DNA of 64,000 bases from NCBI RefSeq assembly GCF_030285665.1, contig NZ_CP127295.1, positions 7,688,001 through 7,752,000 on the forward strand, written 5' to 3'. This stretch comes from Amycolatopsis mongoliensis. Lineage in GTDB: Bacteria > Actinomycetota > Actinomycetes > Mycobacteriales > Pseudonocardiaceae. Below, piece after piece: positions 36,992 through 45,416 of this stretch. The position numbers were made by a program, and so were the translations under genes. Each line of letters opens with the position of its first letter. The first letter of the stretch is position 1. The notes beneath the pieces are model-generated. The model worked only from the letters and a program-made list of their open reading frames with translations. It was not told where the DNA came from and ran no database searches.

Positions 36992-37600
36992 TCAGAGCCA
37001 GCCGCGCTCGTCCGCGATCCGCACCGCCTCGACGCGGTTGCGCGCCCCGGTCTTGGTGATCGCCGCCGAGACGTAGTTCCGGACCGTGCCTTCGGACAGG
37101 TAGAGCCGGGCCGCGATCTCGGCGACGGTGGCACCGGTCCGGGCAGTGATGAGCACGTCCCGTTCGCGCGCGGTGAGCGGCGACTCGCCCGCGGCCAGCG
37201 TGGCCACGGCCAGCGCCGGATCTACCACCCGCTCACCTTTCCGAACCCGGCGGATCGCGTCGGCGAGGACGTCGGCCGGGGCGTCCTTCACGACGAACCC
37301 GGCCGCGCCCGCGTCCATCGCGCGGCGCAGGTAGCCCGCGCGCCCGAACGTCGTGAGCATGACGACGCGGCAGTCCGGCACCTGCGCGGCGAGCACGGCC
37401 GCGGCCGCGAGCCCGTCGAGCCCGGGCATCTCGATGTCCAGCAGCGCGACGTCCGGACGGTGTTCCCGCGCCGCCGCGACGACCTCGTCACCGCGGCCCA
37501 CGGAGGCGACGACCTCGAAGTCGTCTTCCAGCGCGAGCAGCGCGCACAGCGCCTGGCGGACCAGTTCCTGGTCGTCGGCGAGCAGCAGGCGGATGGTCAC
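36992..37600 (-). CDS. NarL/DesR-type response regulator
   Basis: Predicted 202-aa regulator. The receiver domain (1-120) has acidic DDQE, the phosphoacceptor Asp in VALLDIEMPGLDGL, Thr in VVMLTTFGR and Lys in FVVKDAPA. A LuxR-type helix-turn-helix follows (ESPLTARERDVL, GATVAEIAARLYLSEGTVRNYVSAAITKTGA). Its start overlaps the stop of the cognate kinase gene by 4 bp. It probably binds the palindrome at 39136-39149 ahead of the operon. Confidence 0.92.
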   Translation of the reverse strand: MTIRLLLADDQELVRQALCALLALEDDFEVVASVGRGDEVVAAAREHRPDVALLDIEMPGLDGLAAAAVLAAQVPDCRVVMLTTFGRAGYLRRAMDAGAAGFVVKDAPADVLADAIRRVRKGERVVDPALAVATLAAGESPLTARERDVLITARTGATVAEIAARLYLSEGTVRNYVSAAITKTGARNRVEAVRIADERGWL

Positions 37601-38673
37601 AGCGTCACCCGCAGCCGCCAGCCGCGCGGCCGCACCGGCCCGGCGCGGAACTGCCCACCGGCGGCCTTGACGCGTTCGCGGAGCCCGGCCAGCCCGGAGC
37701 CCTCCTCGGGAGAACCGCCCACGCCGTCATCGACCACCTCCACAGTGGACTCGGTCACCGTGACCGCGCACCGCGTCGCGCGCGCGTGCCGGGCCACGTT
37801 GGTGAGGCCTTCGCGCACCACCCACCCGAACAGTTCCTGCCGGGCCCGGTCCACGACGTCGGTCGCGGTCGGCAGGTCGGCGGTGACGCCGCACGCGCGC
37901 AGCAGCTCGCGGCCGCGGGCGAGCTCGCCGGCGAGCGTGACCTCCCGGTAGCCCGACACGGCCGCGCGCACGTCGGTCAGCGCTTGGCGGGCGAGTGTCT
38001 CGACCTCGGTCATCTCCTCGCCCGCGCGGGCTTTGTCGGCGTCCAGGAGCCGCCGGGCCAGAGTGCTCTTGACCGTGATCGCGGTCAGCGAGTGGCCGAG
38101 CAGGTCGTGCAGGTCGCGGGCGATCCGGGTCCGTTCGGCCTCGGACGCGAGCCGCGCGACCTCGGCCCGGGCTTCGACGAGCGCGGCGTTGGCCCGGATC
38201 GCCTCGGCGAAGGCGTGGACGACCAGCACGGTGAACACGAGCGCGACTGCCTGCGTCCAGCCCGCGGTGTCCCACGCCACCCACGGGACCACGAGCGCCG
38301 CGAGCGCGGCGACGGCCACCAGCGCCCCGGAGTACCGCGGGAGCCGCGGCACGGCGAGGGACACGACGACCGTGGCGAGGAAGAACGCCTCGGCGTGGGC
38401 GAAGGGGAGCGCGGCGGCGAAGAGGACGGCCAGCACCCCCAGGAGCGGCCAGAACCGCCGCGGCGCTCGCTGCGCCGCAGCACGCGCCGCGAGGACGTAA
38501 CAGCCGACGAAGACGGCGACGATCGCGCACCCCGCGACCGCGGCGTGACCGGCCGAGTGCTGCAGCACGCCGGGCACGGTCACCGCCGGGTAGACGAGCA
38601 TGCCCGCGTCGAGCACCATCACCCGCCAGCCGCGCACCCAGCGCTGCACGTCGGCCGGCTCCGTCCTGTCCAT
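37597..38673 (-). CDS. DesK-type sensor histidine kinase
   Basis: Predicted 358-aa membrane kinase with about five to six N-terminal helices (residues 20-155) and little extracytoplasmic sequence, so it likely senses a membrane state. The HisKA_3 motif is RIARDLHDLLGHSLTAITV with the phosphorylated His. An HATPase region follows with VVREGLTNVARHARA, VEVVDDGVGG and GSGLAGLRERV. The ATG at 38673 gives MDRTEPADVQRW. It is flanked in one operon by a small membrane protein upstream and the response regulator downstream. The signal is unknown. Confidence 0.9.
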   Translation of the reverse strand: MDRTEPADVQRWVRGWRVMVLDAGMLVYPAVTVPGVLQHSAGHAAVAGCAIVAVFVGCYVLAARAAAQRAPRRFWPLLGVLAVLFAAALPFAHAEAFFLATVVVSLAVPRLPRYSGALVAVAALAALVVPWVAWDTAGWTQAVALVFTVLVVHAFAEAIRANAALVEARAEVARLASEAERTRIARDLHDLLGHSLTAITVKSTLARRLLDADKARAGEEMTEVETLARQALTDVRAAVSGYREVTLAGELARGRELLRACGVTADLPTATDVVDRARQELFGWVVREGLTNVARHARATRCAVTVTESTVEVVDDGVGGSPEEGSGLAGLRERVKAAGGQFRAGPVRPRGWRLRVTL

Positions 38674-38683
38674 CACCGGCACG

Positions 38684-39076
38684 CTACCGGGCCCGCGCCC
38701 GCCGGCCGTTGACGAGCACCGTGACACCGAGCAGGAGCAGCCCGCAGACGGCCTGTTCGATCCGCAGCCACAGCGGGAACAACCCGGGCAGGGCGACGAT
38801 GACGACGATCGCCACGAGCATCACGGCGGCGACGATCCGCAGTCTCAGCAGGCCTTTCTTCGACCCGCGGGCCGCGCTGCGGGCGAAGGCGAACGTCAGC
38901 AGCGAGCTGGCGACGACGAGGGTGGCGCGCACCCAGACCGCGTCGGTCACCATCGTGTGGTCGTTGTGGAAGAGCACGATCGTGATGAGGGTGAGTACGG
39001 AAAGCGCGGCGTAGCCGCCGGTGAGCAGCAGCACGGGCCGGAAGCCGGTGGTTTCGGTTCGAGTCGTGGTGGTCAT
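38684..39076 (-). CDS. Four-helix membrane protein of a two-component operon
   Basis: Predicted 130-aa protein with four hydrophobic segments (PVLLLTGGYAALSVLTLITIVL, AVWVRATLVVASSLLTFAF, LRIVAAVMLVAIVVIVALPGL, IEQAVCGLLLLGVTVLV). I do not recognise a named family. It begins the operon and ends 10 bp before the kinase start, so it may modulate or be monitored by the kinase. Confidence 0.75.
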   Translation of the reverse strand: MTTTTRTETTGFRPVLLLTGGYAALSVLTLITIVLFHNDHTMVTDAVWVRATLVVASSLLTFAFARSAARGSKKGLLRLRIVAAVMLVAIVVIVALPGLFPLWLRIEQAVCGLLLLGVTVLVNGRRARAR

Positions 39077-39135
39077 GCCGGAATGGTCGTCGCGCGGGGT
39101 GTCTTGGCGGCAGTGCCGTCCCTCAGGAGCCGCTC

Positions 39136-39149
39136 ATGACATTTGTCAT
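39136..39149. promoter_or_regulatory. Palindrome, probable response-regulator site
   Basis: ATGACA-TT-TGTCAT is a perfect 6-bp-arm inverted repeat in the divergent region between the two-component operon and the LacI gene, 60 bp before the former. LuxR-type regulators of the DesR/LiaR group bind sites of this shape. It also contains TTGTCA, which could be a -35 box for the LacI gene. Confidence 0.5.
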
Positions 39150-39171
39150 CGGCATGTCCTGGGCAAAGAGG

Positions 39172-39189
39172 TGGGAGAGCGCTCTCACA
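39172..39189. promoter_or_regulatory. LacI operator 1 (autoregulatory)
   Basis: TGGGAGAGCGCTCTCACA has a perfect 12-bp core (GAGAGCGCTCTC, 39175-39186) and one mismatch in the outer arms. It lies 18 bp before the GTG of the LacI-family gene. Two matching sites lie at 45417-45434 and 45558-45573. Confidence 0.75.
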
Positions 39190-39207
39190 GCGTGCTACAA
39201 AGGGGAG

Positions 39208-40251
39208 GTGACGACGCACCCGCCCTCGGCGCCGCCGACCCTGGAGGACGTCGCGCGGGTCGCCGGCGTCTCGCGGGCCACGGTGTCCCGCGTGGTCAAC
39301 AGCGTGCGCAACGTCGATCCGAAGCTGCGGGAGACCGTCGAACGCGCCATCGCCGCCACCGGCTACGTGCCGAACCGCGCGGCCCGGTCGCTGGTCACGC
39401 GCCGCACCGGCGGCGTGGCGCTGGTGGTGTCCGAGCCGGAACGGCACGTCGAAGCTTTCACCGGCGGCGTGTTCGGCGACCCGTTCTTCGGCCGGGTGGT
39501 CGAGGGCGTGGTCGCGCACCTGCGGCCCCAGGGGCTGCACCCGCTGCTGATGCTCGTCGACAGCGACGAAGAGCGGGAGAAGCTCGTGCCGAAGCTGCGG
39601 CAGGAGCAGGTGAGCGGAGTGCTGCTGATCTCGCTGCACCCGGCCGAGGACCCGCTGCCGCGCATGCTGACCGACGCGGGCGTCCCGACGGCGCTGTTCG
39701 CGCGGCCCGGCCGCCCGGCGCCGGTGAGCTACGTCGACGTCGCCCACCAGGACGGTGCCCGGCTCGCGGCCGACCGGCTCGTTTCCCGCGGCTGCCACCG
39801 GGTCGCGACGATCGCGGGCCCGGCGGGAACCCCGGCGGGTCAGGACCGGCTGGCCGGGTTCCGCGACGCGATGGCCCGCCACGGCCACGCGTACGTGGCG
39901 GTCGCCGAAGGCGACTTCACCGAGCACGGCGGCGAACGGGCGATGGAGCGGCTCCTGGCCGAGGAACCCGCGCTGGACGGGCTGTTCGTGGCCAACGACC
40001 TGATGGCGTACGGCGCTCTGACGGTGCTGCGCGAGGCGGGCCGCCGGGTTCCCGACGACGTCGCGGTGATCGGCTTCGACGACAGCCGGGTGGCGCTGAG
40101 CTGCCGTCCCCGGCTCACGACGGTCCGCCAGCCGGTGGAGGAGATGGGCGCGGCGATGGCCCGGATGGTCCTCGACCGCATGGCCGACCCGGCGCGGCGC
40201 GCGGAGTCGGTGATCTTCGATCCCGAACTGGTCGTCCGCGACTCCGCCTGA
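39208..40251 (+). CDS. LacI-family transcriptional regulator
   Basis: Predicted 347-aa repressor with the LacI DNA-binding domain at about residues 10-60 (TLEDVARVAGVSRATVSRVVNSVRNVDPKLRETVERAI). A sugar-binding-like core follows (GDPFFGRVVEGVVAHL, SGVLLISLHPAED, SYVDVAHQDGARLAADRLV, VIGFDDSRVALSCRPRLTTVRQP). The GTG at 39208 gives the family-like N-terminus, although AAGGGGAG abuts it with almost no spacing, so a leaderless or atypical start is possible. A longer ATG start at 39136 would place the operator inside the coding region and is rejected. Target sites are probably the three GAGAGCGCTCTC palindromes. Confidence 0.88.
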   Translation: MTTHPPSAPPTLEDVARVAGVSRATVSRVVNSVRNVDPKLRETVERAIAATGYVPNRAARSLVTRRTGGVALVVSEPERHVEAFTGGVFGDPFFGRVVEGVVAHLRPQGLHPLLMLVDSDEEREKLVPKLRQEQVSGVLLISLHPAEDPLPRMLTDAGVPTALFARPGRPAPVSYVDVAHQDGARLAADRLVSRGCHRVATIAGPAGTPAGQDRLAGFRDAMARHGHAYVAVAEGDFTEHGGERAMERLLAEEPALDGLFVANDLMAYGALTVLREAGRRVPDDVAVIGFDDSRVALSCRPRLTTVRQPVEEMGAAMARMVLDRMADPARRAESVIFDPELVVRDSA

Positions 40252-40371
40252 GCGGCCGGGCGCCGATACTCCGTGCGCGTGGCCTGCCGGGCAGAGAGCC
40301 CGGCCTGTCCGGACAGTTCCGCCCGGTGGTCTGGACATCGGCCCGACGGCTGTGCTCAGATCTGTTCGGCC

Positions 40372-40389
40372 TTTTCCAACGTTGTAAAA
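40372..40389. promoter_or_regulatory. LacI-type operator upstream of the GH31 gene
   Basis: TTTTCCAACGTTGTAAAA is symmetric around CG (CAACGTTG core) with one mismatched pair. It lies 36 bp before the GH31 start. It differs from both other LacI-type sites in the window, so its binding protein is probably encoded elsewhere. Confidence 0.55.
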
Positions 40390-40425
40390 CCGGCTGGGTC
40401 CCTCTGACCGGAACGGAGTTCCGCC

Positions 40426-43400
40426 GTGCGGACGAGAGCACCGAAAACCCTCCCTCTGACGTGCGCGCTGGCAGTCGCCGCGGCCGTCTTGACCGTCGCG
40501 GCCCCGGCCGACGCCGGGCCGGCGGCCCGCCAGACCGTCACCGCCGGAAACGCGCGTTTCCAAGTCCTGTCCCCGACACTGATCCGCACGGAGTACGCGG
40601 GTGACGGCCGCTTCACCGACGCCGCCACCTTCAACGCCGTCGGCCGCGGGTCCTTCACACCCCCGCCGTTCACGTCCAGCACGTCCAACGGGGTGCTGAC
40701 GATCCGCACGAGCGCGACGACCTTGACCTACAAGCTGGACTCCGGGCCGTTCGACTCCGGCAACCTCCAGATCCGCACGAACGCCGGGACCACGCCGGTG
40801 ACCGCGGCGCCGTGGCGCCACCTGACCTGCGCGACCGGCGCGCTGTGCGAGGCCGAGGACCTGACCGCCGACGGGCTGGGCGTCGCGACCGACCACACCG
40901 GCTACACCGGCGAGGGCTTCCTCGCCGGGTTCGAAAGCACCGGCAACTCGGCCACGGCCGACGTCGCCGTCGCCACGGCCGGGACGTACAACGTCACGGC
41001 CCGGTTCGCCAACGGCCAGGGCGGAGACGGCCAGCACGTCACGCGCACCCTCAGCGTGTCCGTCGACGGCGGCGCGGCGCAGAAGCTCACCCTGCCCACG
41101 ACGGCCGACTGGAACAGCTGGGCCACCGCGTCGGTGCCGGTCACCCTCGGCGCCGGCCGGCACAACCTCCGCCTCGAACGGACCGCGACGGACTCCGGCA
41201 ACGTCAACGTCGACGCCGTCGCGGTGCTGACCCCCGGCGCGGCCTTCCCGCCCGCGTCGGCCCGCGCGTTCACCGGGTGCGCCCTCGAGGTCAGCTGTGA
41301 AGCCGAATCCGGCCTGCGCACGGGCTCGGCCGTGGTCGCGACCGACCACACCGGGTACGCCGGCCGCGGGTTCGTCGCCGAGCTCAACCGCGGCTCGTCG
41401 CTGACCCACCGCGTCGTGGCCGTCCCGGCCGCCGGCACGTACCAGCTGTCCGTCCGCTACGCCAACGGCACCGGCGGTGACGGCCGGCACGAGACCCGCA
41501 CGGCGACGGTCGCCGCGTCCGGCGTGACCCGCACGCTGTCGCTGCCCATCACGGCGAACTGGGACAGCTGGGGGACCGCGTCGGTCCCGGTCGACCTCAA
41601 GGCCGGGACGAACGACGTCGTCCTCGGCTGCCCGGACGACACGAGCTGCCACGTCAACCTCGACACCGTCGCGGTCACCGGCACCGGTGCCGCCGCCCCG
41701 GCGCCGCACCTCACGCTCGGCGGCTACCGGCGCGGCCTCGACGGCGTCAACGGCGACAACGGCACGCCGTCGCTCACCGAAGGGCTGTTGCACCAGGACG
41801 GCTGGTACCTGCTCGACGACAGCCCTTCGGCGCTGTACGACACCGCCACCGAGAAGGTGACCCAGCGGCCGTCGCACGGCGGGAACCCCTACCAGGACGG
41901 CTACGTCTTCTCCTTCGGCCACGACTACAAGGCGGGCCTGCGGGACCTGGCGACCCTGACCGGACCGTCGGAGCTGCTGCCGCGCTGGGCCTACGGCGTC
42001 TGGTACTCGGAGTACATCGACCGCACCGCGGCCGACTACCGCGACAAGATCCTGCCGAAGTTCCGCAGCGAGGGCGTGCCGCTGGACGTCCTCGTGACCG
42101 ACACCGACTTCAAGGCGCCGGACACGTGGAACGGCTGGCAGTTCGACAAGAACAAGTTCCCCGACCCGGCCGGGTTCTTCGCCTGGTCGCAGTCGCAGGG
42201 CCTGCACAACACGCTGAACATCCACCCGAGCATCATGGGTTCGGACCCGCAGTTCGCCCGCGCGCAGGCGACGGCGAAGGGCAAGCTGGCGAAGTCCGGC
42301 TGCGGGACCGACTGCTACGTCTTCGACTGGGGTGACCCCGACCAGCTCAAGGCGTACCTCGACCTGCACGGCGAAATGATGAGCCAGGGCAACGACTTCT
42401 GGTGGCTCGACTGGTGCTGCGACTCGTCGAAGTCGAGCCTGCCGGGCGTGACGCCGGACTCCTGGATCAACCAGAAGTACGCCGACCTGGCCGCACCGGC
42501 GGTCGAGCGGGGCTTCGTGACGTCGCGGGCGTACGGCTCGCTGCAGGCCGGCGGGTACGGCGGCCCGGTCGGGCTGCCGACGGGACCGTGGGCCGACAAG
42601 CGCAGCACCGTCCACTTCACCGGTGACACGTCGTCGACGTGGGGCACGCTGCGGATGGAGGTCGGGATCACGCCGGCGGAGTCGGCCGCGACCGGCCTGT
42701 CGCCGATCAGCCACGACATCGGCGGCCACAACGACACGACCGGCCTGCGCGGCAGCGAGACCTACACCTCGGGCGGGCAGCAGCACCAGACGTTCAAGCT
42801 GCCCGACGACCTGTATGCGCGGTGGGTCCAGCTCGGCGCGTTCCAGCCGATCGACCGGCTGCACAGCAACCACAGCGACCGGCTGCCGTGGCAGTACGGC
42901 GACGCGGCGAAGGCGTCGGCGACGAAGTTCCTCAACCTGCGCGAGAACCTGGTGCCCTACACCTACACGCTGGCCCAGCAGGCGGCGACGACGGGCGTGC
43001 CGGTGGTGCGGCCGACGTACGTGGAGTACCCGGACGAGCCGGCCGCGTACGCCGCGGCGCAGAGCGAATACTTCTACGGGCCGGACATGCTGGTGGCGCC
43101 GGTGACGTCGCCGGGGACCTCGGCGACGACGTCGGTCTGGTTCCCGCCGGGGCAGTGGACCGACTACTTCACGGGCAAGTCGTACGCCGGCGGCACGACG
43201 CAGCAGGTGACGTCGGACCTCGGGACGATGCCGGTGTTCCTGCGCGCCGGCGGCGTCGCGGTGACCCGGACGGCGGACGTCCCCAACGACGTCCAGAGCC
43301 CGCTGGACAGGGCGACGGTCACGGTGGCACCGGGCGCGTCGGGGTCGTTCTCGCTGTACGAGGACGACGGCACCTCGGCCAAGCACAGCTCGACGACCCG

Positions 43401-43638
43401 GATCACCTACACCGAGCGGCGCGGCGCGCACACGGTGACGGTCGAACCGGCCCGGGGCCGGTCCCAGGTCGCTTCGAGGGAGTGGACCGTCAAGTTCCTC
43501 GGCGTGACCTCGGCACCCGCCCGGGTGCGGGTCGGCGAGGGCTGGGCGCCGTCGTCCGCTTGGAAGTGGGACGCGGCGGCGCAGACGCTGACGGTGACGG
43601 CCCACGGCGGGCGTGGGCCGGTGACGGTGACGTACTGA
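40426..43638 (+). CDS. Secreted GH31 glycosidase with two inserted carbohydrate-binding modules
   Basis: Predicted 1070-aa exported enzyme. Residues 1-30 are a signal peptide. The GH31 N-terminal beta-sandwich starts at about 36 (VTAGNARFQVLSPTLIRTEYAGDGRF) and is interrupted by two CBM35/CBM6-like modules (about 140-255 and 285-425), each with a CEAE(D/S) opening, DHTGYTGEGF or DHTGYAGRGF, ARFANGQGGDGQH or RYANGTGGDGRH, and NVDAVAV or NLDTVAV. The TIM barrel spans about 490-850, with nucleophile D662 in FWWLDWCCD and likely acid/base D734 in HFTGDTSSTW. GTG start after GGAG. The WWLDW variant is seen in GH31 subgroups other than classical alpha-glucosidases, so alpha-galactosidase-like or transferase specificity is possible. 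Confidence 0.88.
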   Translation: MRTRAPKTLPLTCALAVAAAVLTVAAPADAGPAARQTVTAGNARFQVLSPTLIRTEYAGDGRFTDAATFNAVGRGSFTPPPFTSSTSNGVLTIRTSATTLTYKLDSGPFDSGNLQIRTNAGTTPVTAAPWRHLTCATGALCEAEDLTADGLGVATDHTGYTGEGFLAGFESTGNSATADVAVATAGTYNVTARFANGQGGDGQHVTRTLSVSVDGGAAQKLTLPTTADWNSWATASVPVTLGAGRHNLRLERTATDSGNVNVDAVAVLTPGAAFPPASARAFTGCALEVSCEAESGLRTGSAVVATDHTGYAGRGFVAELNRGSSLTHRVVAVPAAGTYQLSVRYANGTGGDGRHETRTATVAASGVTRTLSLPITANWDSWGTASVPVDLKAGTNDVVLGCPDDTSCHVNLDTVAVTGTGAAAPAPHLTLGGYRRGLDGVNGDNGTPSLTEGLLHQDGWYLLDDSPSALYDTATEKVTQRPSHGGNPYQDGYVFSFGHDYKAGLRDLATLTGPSELLPRWAYGVWYSEYIDRTAADYRDKILPKFRSEGVPLDVLVTDTDFKAPDTWNGWQFDKNKFPDPAGFFAWSQSQGLHNTLNIHPSIMGSDPQFARAQATAKGKLAKSGCGTDCYVFDWGDPDQLKAYLDLHGEMMSQGNDFWWLDWCCDSSKSSLPGVTPDSWINQKYADLAAPAVERGFVTSRAYGSLQAGGYGGPVGLPTGPWADKRSTVHFTGDTSSTWGTLRMEVGITPAESAATGLSPISHDIGGHNDTTGLRGSETYTSGGQQHQTFKLPDDLYARWVQLGAFQPIDRLHSNHSDRLPWQYGDAAKASATKFLNLRENLVPYTYTLAQQAATTGVPVVRPTYVEYPDEPAAYAAAQSEYFYGPDMLVAPVTSPGTSATTSVWFPPGQWTDYFTGKSYAGGTTQQVTSDLGTMPVFLRAGGVAVTRTADVPNDVQSPLDRATVTVAPGASGSFSLYEDDGTSAKHSSTTRITYTERRGAHTVTVEPARGRSQVASREWTVKFLGVTSAPARVRVGEGWAPSSAWKWDAAAQTLTVTAHGGRGPVTVTY

Positions 43639-43665
43639 GACTGCCGGCGGGCGGAGCCGGTATGG

Positions 43666-43702
43666 CCGTCGAGGCCACCACGTGGGGTGGTGGCCTCGAC
43701 GG
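43666..43702. terminator. Hairpin after GH31 gene
   Basis: CCGTCGAGGCCACCAC (43666-43681) pairs perfectly with 43687-43702 around GTGGG. It lies 28 bp after the GH31 stop, so termination of that gene is likely. Confidence 0.7.
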
Positions 43703-43712
43703 CGCCCGGCTC

Positions 43713-43735
43713 GGCCACCGTGTGGGTCGGTGGCC
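43713..43735. repeat. Second hairpin echoing the first
   Basis: GGCCACCG (43713-43720) pairs with CGGTGGCC (43728-43735) around 7 nt. It shares the GGCCACC/GGTGGCC stem core with the hairpin just before it, as if partly duplicated. Confidence 0.55.
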
Positions 43736-43846
43736 TCCACGGCCCGGTCCGTGGTCACGTCGACCTCGGTCCGGGCCGTTGCTCCATCGCGAACGGCTTC
43801 CGGGTGGTGCGGCGCCTGGCTGACCACCGCCCGCAGTGGCGCAAAG

Positions 43847-43897
43847 CCGTGAATGGCACATCGAGGGACTTGACGTCCCTCGATGTGCCATTCACGG
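43847..43897. terminator. Perfect inverted repeat, 23-bp arms
   Basis: Left arm 43847-43869 (CCGTGAATGGCACATCGAGG...) is the exact reverse complement of 43875-43897, with loop TTGAC. It sits 26 bp before the 3' end of the convergent DUF305 gene, so it probably terminates that transcript. The GTGAATG/CATTCAC stem base recalls the palindromes at 2763 and 35340. Confidence 0.75.
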
Positions 43898-43923
43898 ACC
43901 TCGCCGGTGTGCCGTCGATCGGA

Positions 43924-44460
43924 TCAGGCCGTGTTCGCCAGCACCTGCTCCTGCCGTGAGCCGTCGGCGCCGACCTCGCCGGCCAGCCGCTGGGTCTCCG
44001 CGTCCGCGCCCGAGGTCTGCTCACCCTTCGCCAGCACGACCAGCTGCGCCGCGTGGGCCCGGAGCAGCGCGACCAGCCGCCGGTCGAACTCCGCGCCACT
44101 GCCGGTCCGCAACGCCACCAGGTCCGCCGCGGTGATCATCCCCGGCATCCGGTGTCCACTGTGGACGTCGGCGGCGGGCAGCCCCGCCCGGTCGCGGGCG
44201 GCTTTCAGGCGCACCAGCAGTTTCTCCGCCGGTGCCGCGACCGAGCTCGCGGCGGCCCGGACCGCCGGGCTCGCCGCGTGGTCCGGCGCCAGCCGGGCGG
44301 CTGACAGCGCGTTCTCCGTCATCGGCACCACCAGCTGCAGCCACGCCACGTCCGTCGGGTTGAACGGCGAAGCGGGGCCGGCGGCGGGGGCGGGGCCGGT
44401 GGTGGCGCACCCGCCCATGGTCGCCACCACCGCCGCCCCCACCAGGACCAGCCGTCTCAC
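43924..44460 (-). CDS. DUF305-like lipoprotein, histidine motif lost
   Basis: Predicted 178-aa lipoprotein whose signal peptide ends in the lipobox MGGC. The body resembles DUF305 (four-helix, ferritin-like) proteins: AWLQLVVPMTENALSAARLA, then GHRMPGMITAADLVALRTGSGAEFDRRLVALLRAHAAQ. In the usual family the first helix carries a MxxHHxxA metal motif; here the place is MTENAL, so a metal site there looks lost. Its GTG start overlaps the stop of the DUF1996 gene (GTGA), so the two are translated together under the operator at 45417-45434. Function unknown. Confidence 0.72.
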   Translation of the reverse strand: MRRLVLVGAAVVATMGGCATTGPAPAAGPASPFNPTDVAWLQLVVPMTENALSAARLAPDHAASPAVRAAASSVAAPAEKLLVRLKAARDRAGLPAADVHSGHRMPGMITAADLVALRTGSGAEFDRRLVALLRAHAAQLVVLAKGEQTSGADAETQRLAGEVGADGSRQEQVLANTA

Positions 44461-45389
44461 GGACGGCCGGGCAGCCGGTAGTTCTGCCCGAGCACGGTGC
44501 CCCGGTCCGGTTTGTACAGGTCGAACCCGCGCGGGTCGCACTGCAGGCCGCCGTTGATGCAGTGCGTCACCAGCGCCGCCAGCGTCTCGGGGTCCCACGC
44601 GTTGAAGAAGTCGTAGTGCCACGAGTACCCGCGTCCGCTGGCCAGGTGCACGCCGGACATGTCGCCGCTCACCGGGAACGCCATCTTGAACTCGAGCATC
44701 GGCACCGCCACCGGGTGGTCGGCCGGGCACGTCAGGCTCGTCCGGTCCGGGTACGCCAGGTGGCTCTTGTGGTCGGCCGAGTCGAGGTGGACGCCGTCCC
44801 AGCAGCTCGGGGCCTGGTAACGGATGTTGAGCTGGCTGCCCTCGACGCAGTGCACCGGGACGTCCCAGTTGTGGAAGCTGTCCCCGCACTCCCAGCCCTC
44901 GATCGCGCCGGGGGCGTGCTGGAACTCGTCCTGCGTCGCCGTGACGCTCCCGGCGACGTAGCGCAGGCCGGGTGGGAACGGCACGACCTTCGTGTAGTCC
45001 AGGATGCCGGACTTGTAGTAGACGACCTGCGCGAAGTTCGGCAGCACCACCTGGCTCCCGTTGTAGACCGTCGGGAACCAGTACGCGGACAGGTCGTCCG
45101 GCGCGAGGCACGTGGTGTTTCCGACGCCCGCGTTCTGCAGCGACTGCAGCGTCGTGGCCGCGTTGGTGGTCTTGTTTCCGAGGAACGTGTGGTCGTGCGA
45201 CGCGCCGGGCAGCCCGGGGAAGACGATCGGGTCGTCCGGCTGGTGGTGGCTGGGGGAGCAGTTGACCTGGAACTCGTGGTGGGTCACCAGGTCGTCGGCC
45301 CCGGCGGGCGACCAGGTGGCCGCGGTCAGTAAGGCGCCTGCCAGCACGGTGGCGGCGGTGCAGGCGAGGAGCGCGGCTTTCGTTGCCAA
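44457..45389 (-). CDS. Secreted DUF1996 protein
   Basis: Predicted 310-aa exported protein with a signal peptide (LLACTAATVLAGALLTAATW, ending PAGADD). The DUF1996 pattern is clear: HHEFQVNCSPSHHQPDDPIVFPG, HDHTFLGNKTTNA, CLAPDDLSAYWFPTVY, YQAPSCWDGVHLDSADHKSHLAYP, CPADHPVAVPMLEFKMAFPV, and a closing SWHYDFFNAWDPETLAALVTHC. Many His and Cys residues suggest metal binding or disulfides. The TTG at 45389 is chosen because GGAGG lies four bases before it; longer starts run into the operator. Members are common in fungi and actinomycetes next to carbohydrate-active genes; the activity is not known. Confidence 0.8.
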   Translation of the reverse strand: MATKAALLACTAATVLAGALLTAATWSPAGADDLVTHHEFQVNCSPSHHQPDDPIVFPGLPGASHDHTFLGNKTTNAATTLQSLQNAGVGNTTCLAPDDLSAYWFPTVYNGSQVVLPNFAQVVYYKSGILDYTKVVPFPPGLRYVAGSVTATQDEFQHAPGAIEGWECGDSFHNWDVPVHCVEGSQLNIRYQAPSCWDGVHLDSADHKSHLAYPDRTSLTCPADHPVAVPMLEFKMAFPVSGDMSGVHLASGRGYSWHYDFFNAWDPETLAALVTHCINGGLQCDPRGFDLYKPDRGTVLGQNYRLPGRP

Positions 45390-45416
45390 GGGTCCTCCAC
45401 GGTGAGGTGCCAAGGA

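Noticed and set aside
39136..39207. Longer ATG start for the LacI-family regulator
   Set aside because: The 24 added residues are not expected in LacI proteins and would place the palindromic operator within the coding sequence; the GTG at 39208 gives the usual short N-terminus.
39073..43827. A 1584-codon open frame on the minus strand opposite the LacI and GH31 genes
   Set aside because: It is a GC-skew shadow: its composition is Arg/Gly/Ala/His-rich without domains, while the plus strand encodes clear LacI and GH31 motifs over the same bases.
43847..43897. Possible CRISPR repeat or IS end
   Set aside because: It is a single long inverted repeat without regularly spaced copies, spacers or cas or transposase genes nearby; hairpin terminator or palindromic element fits better.
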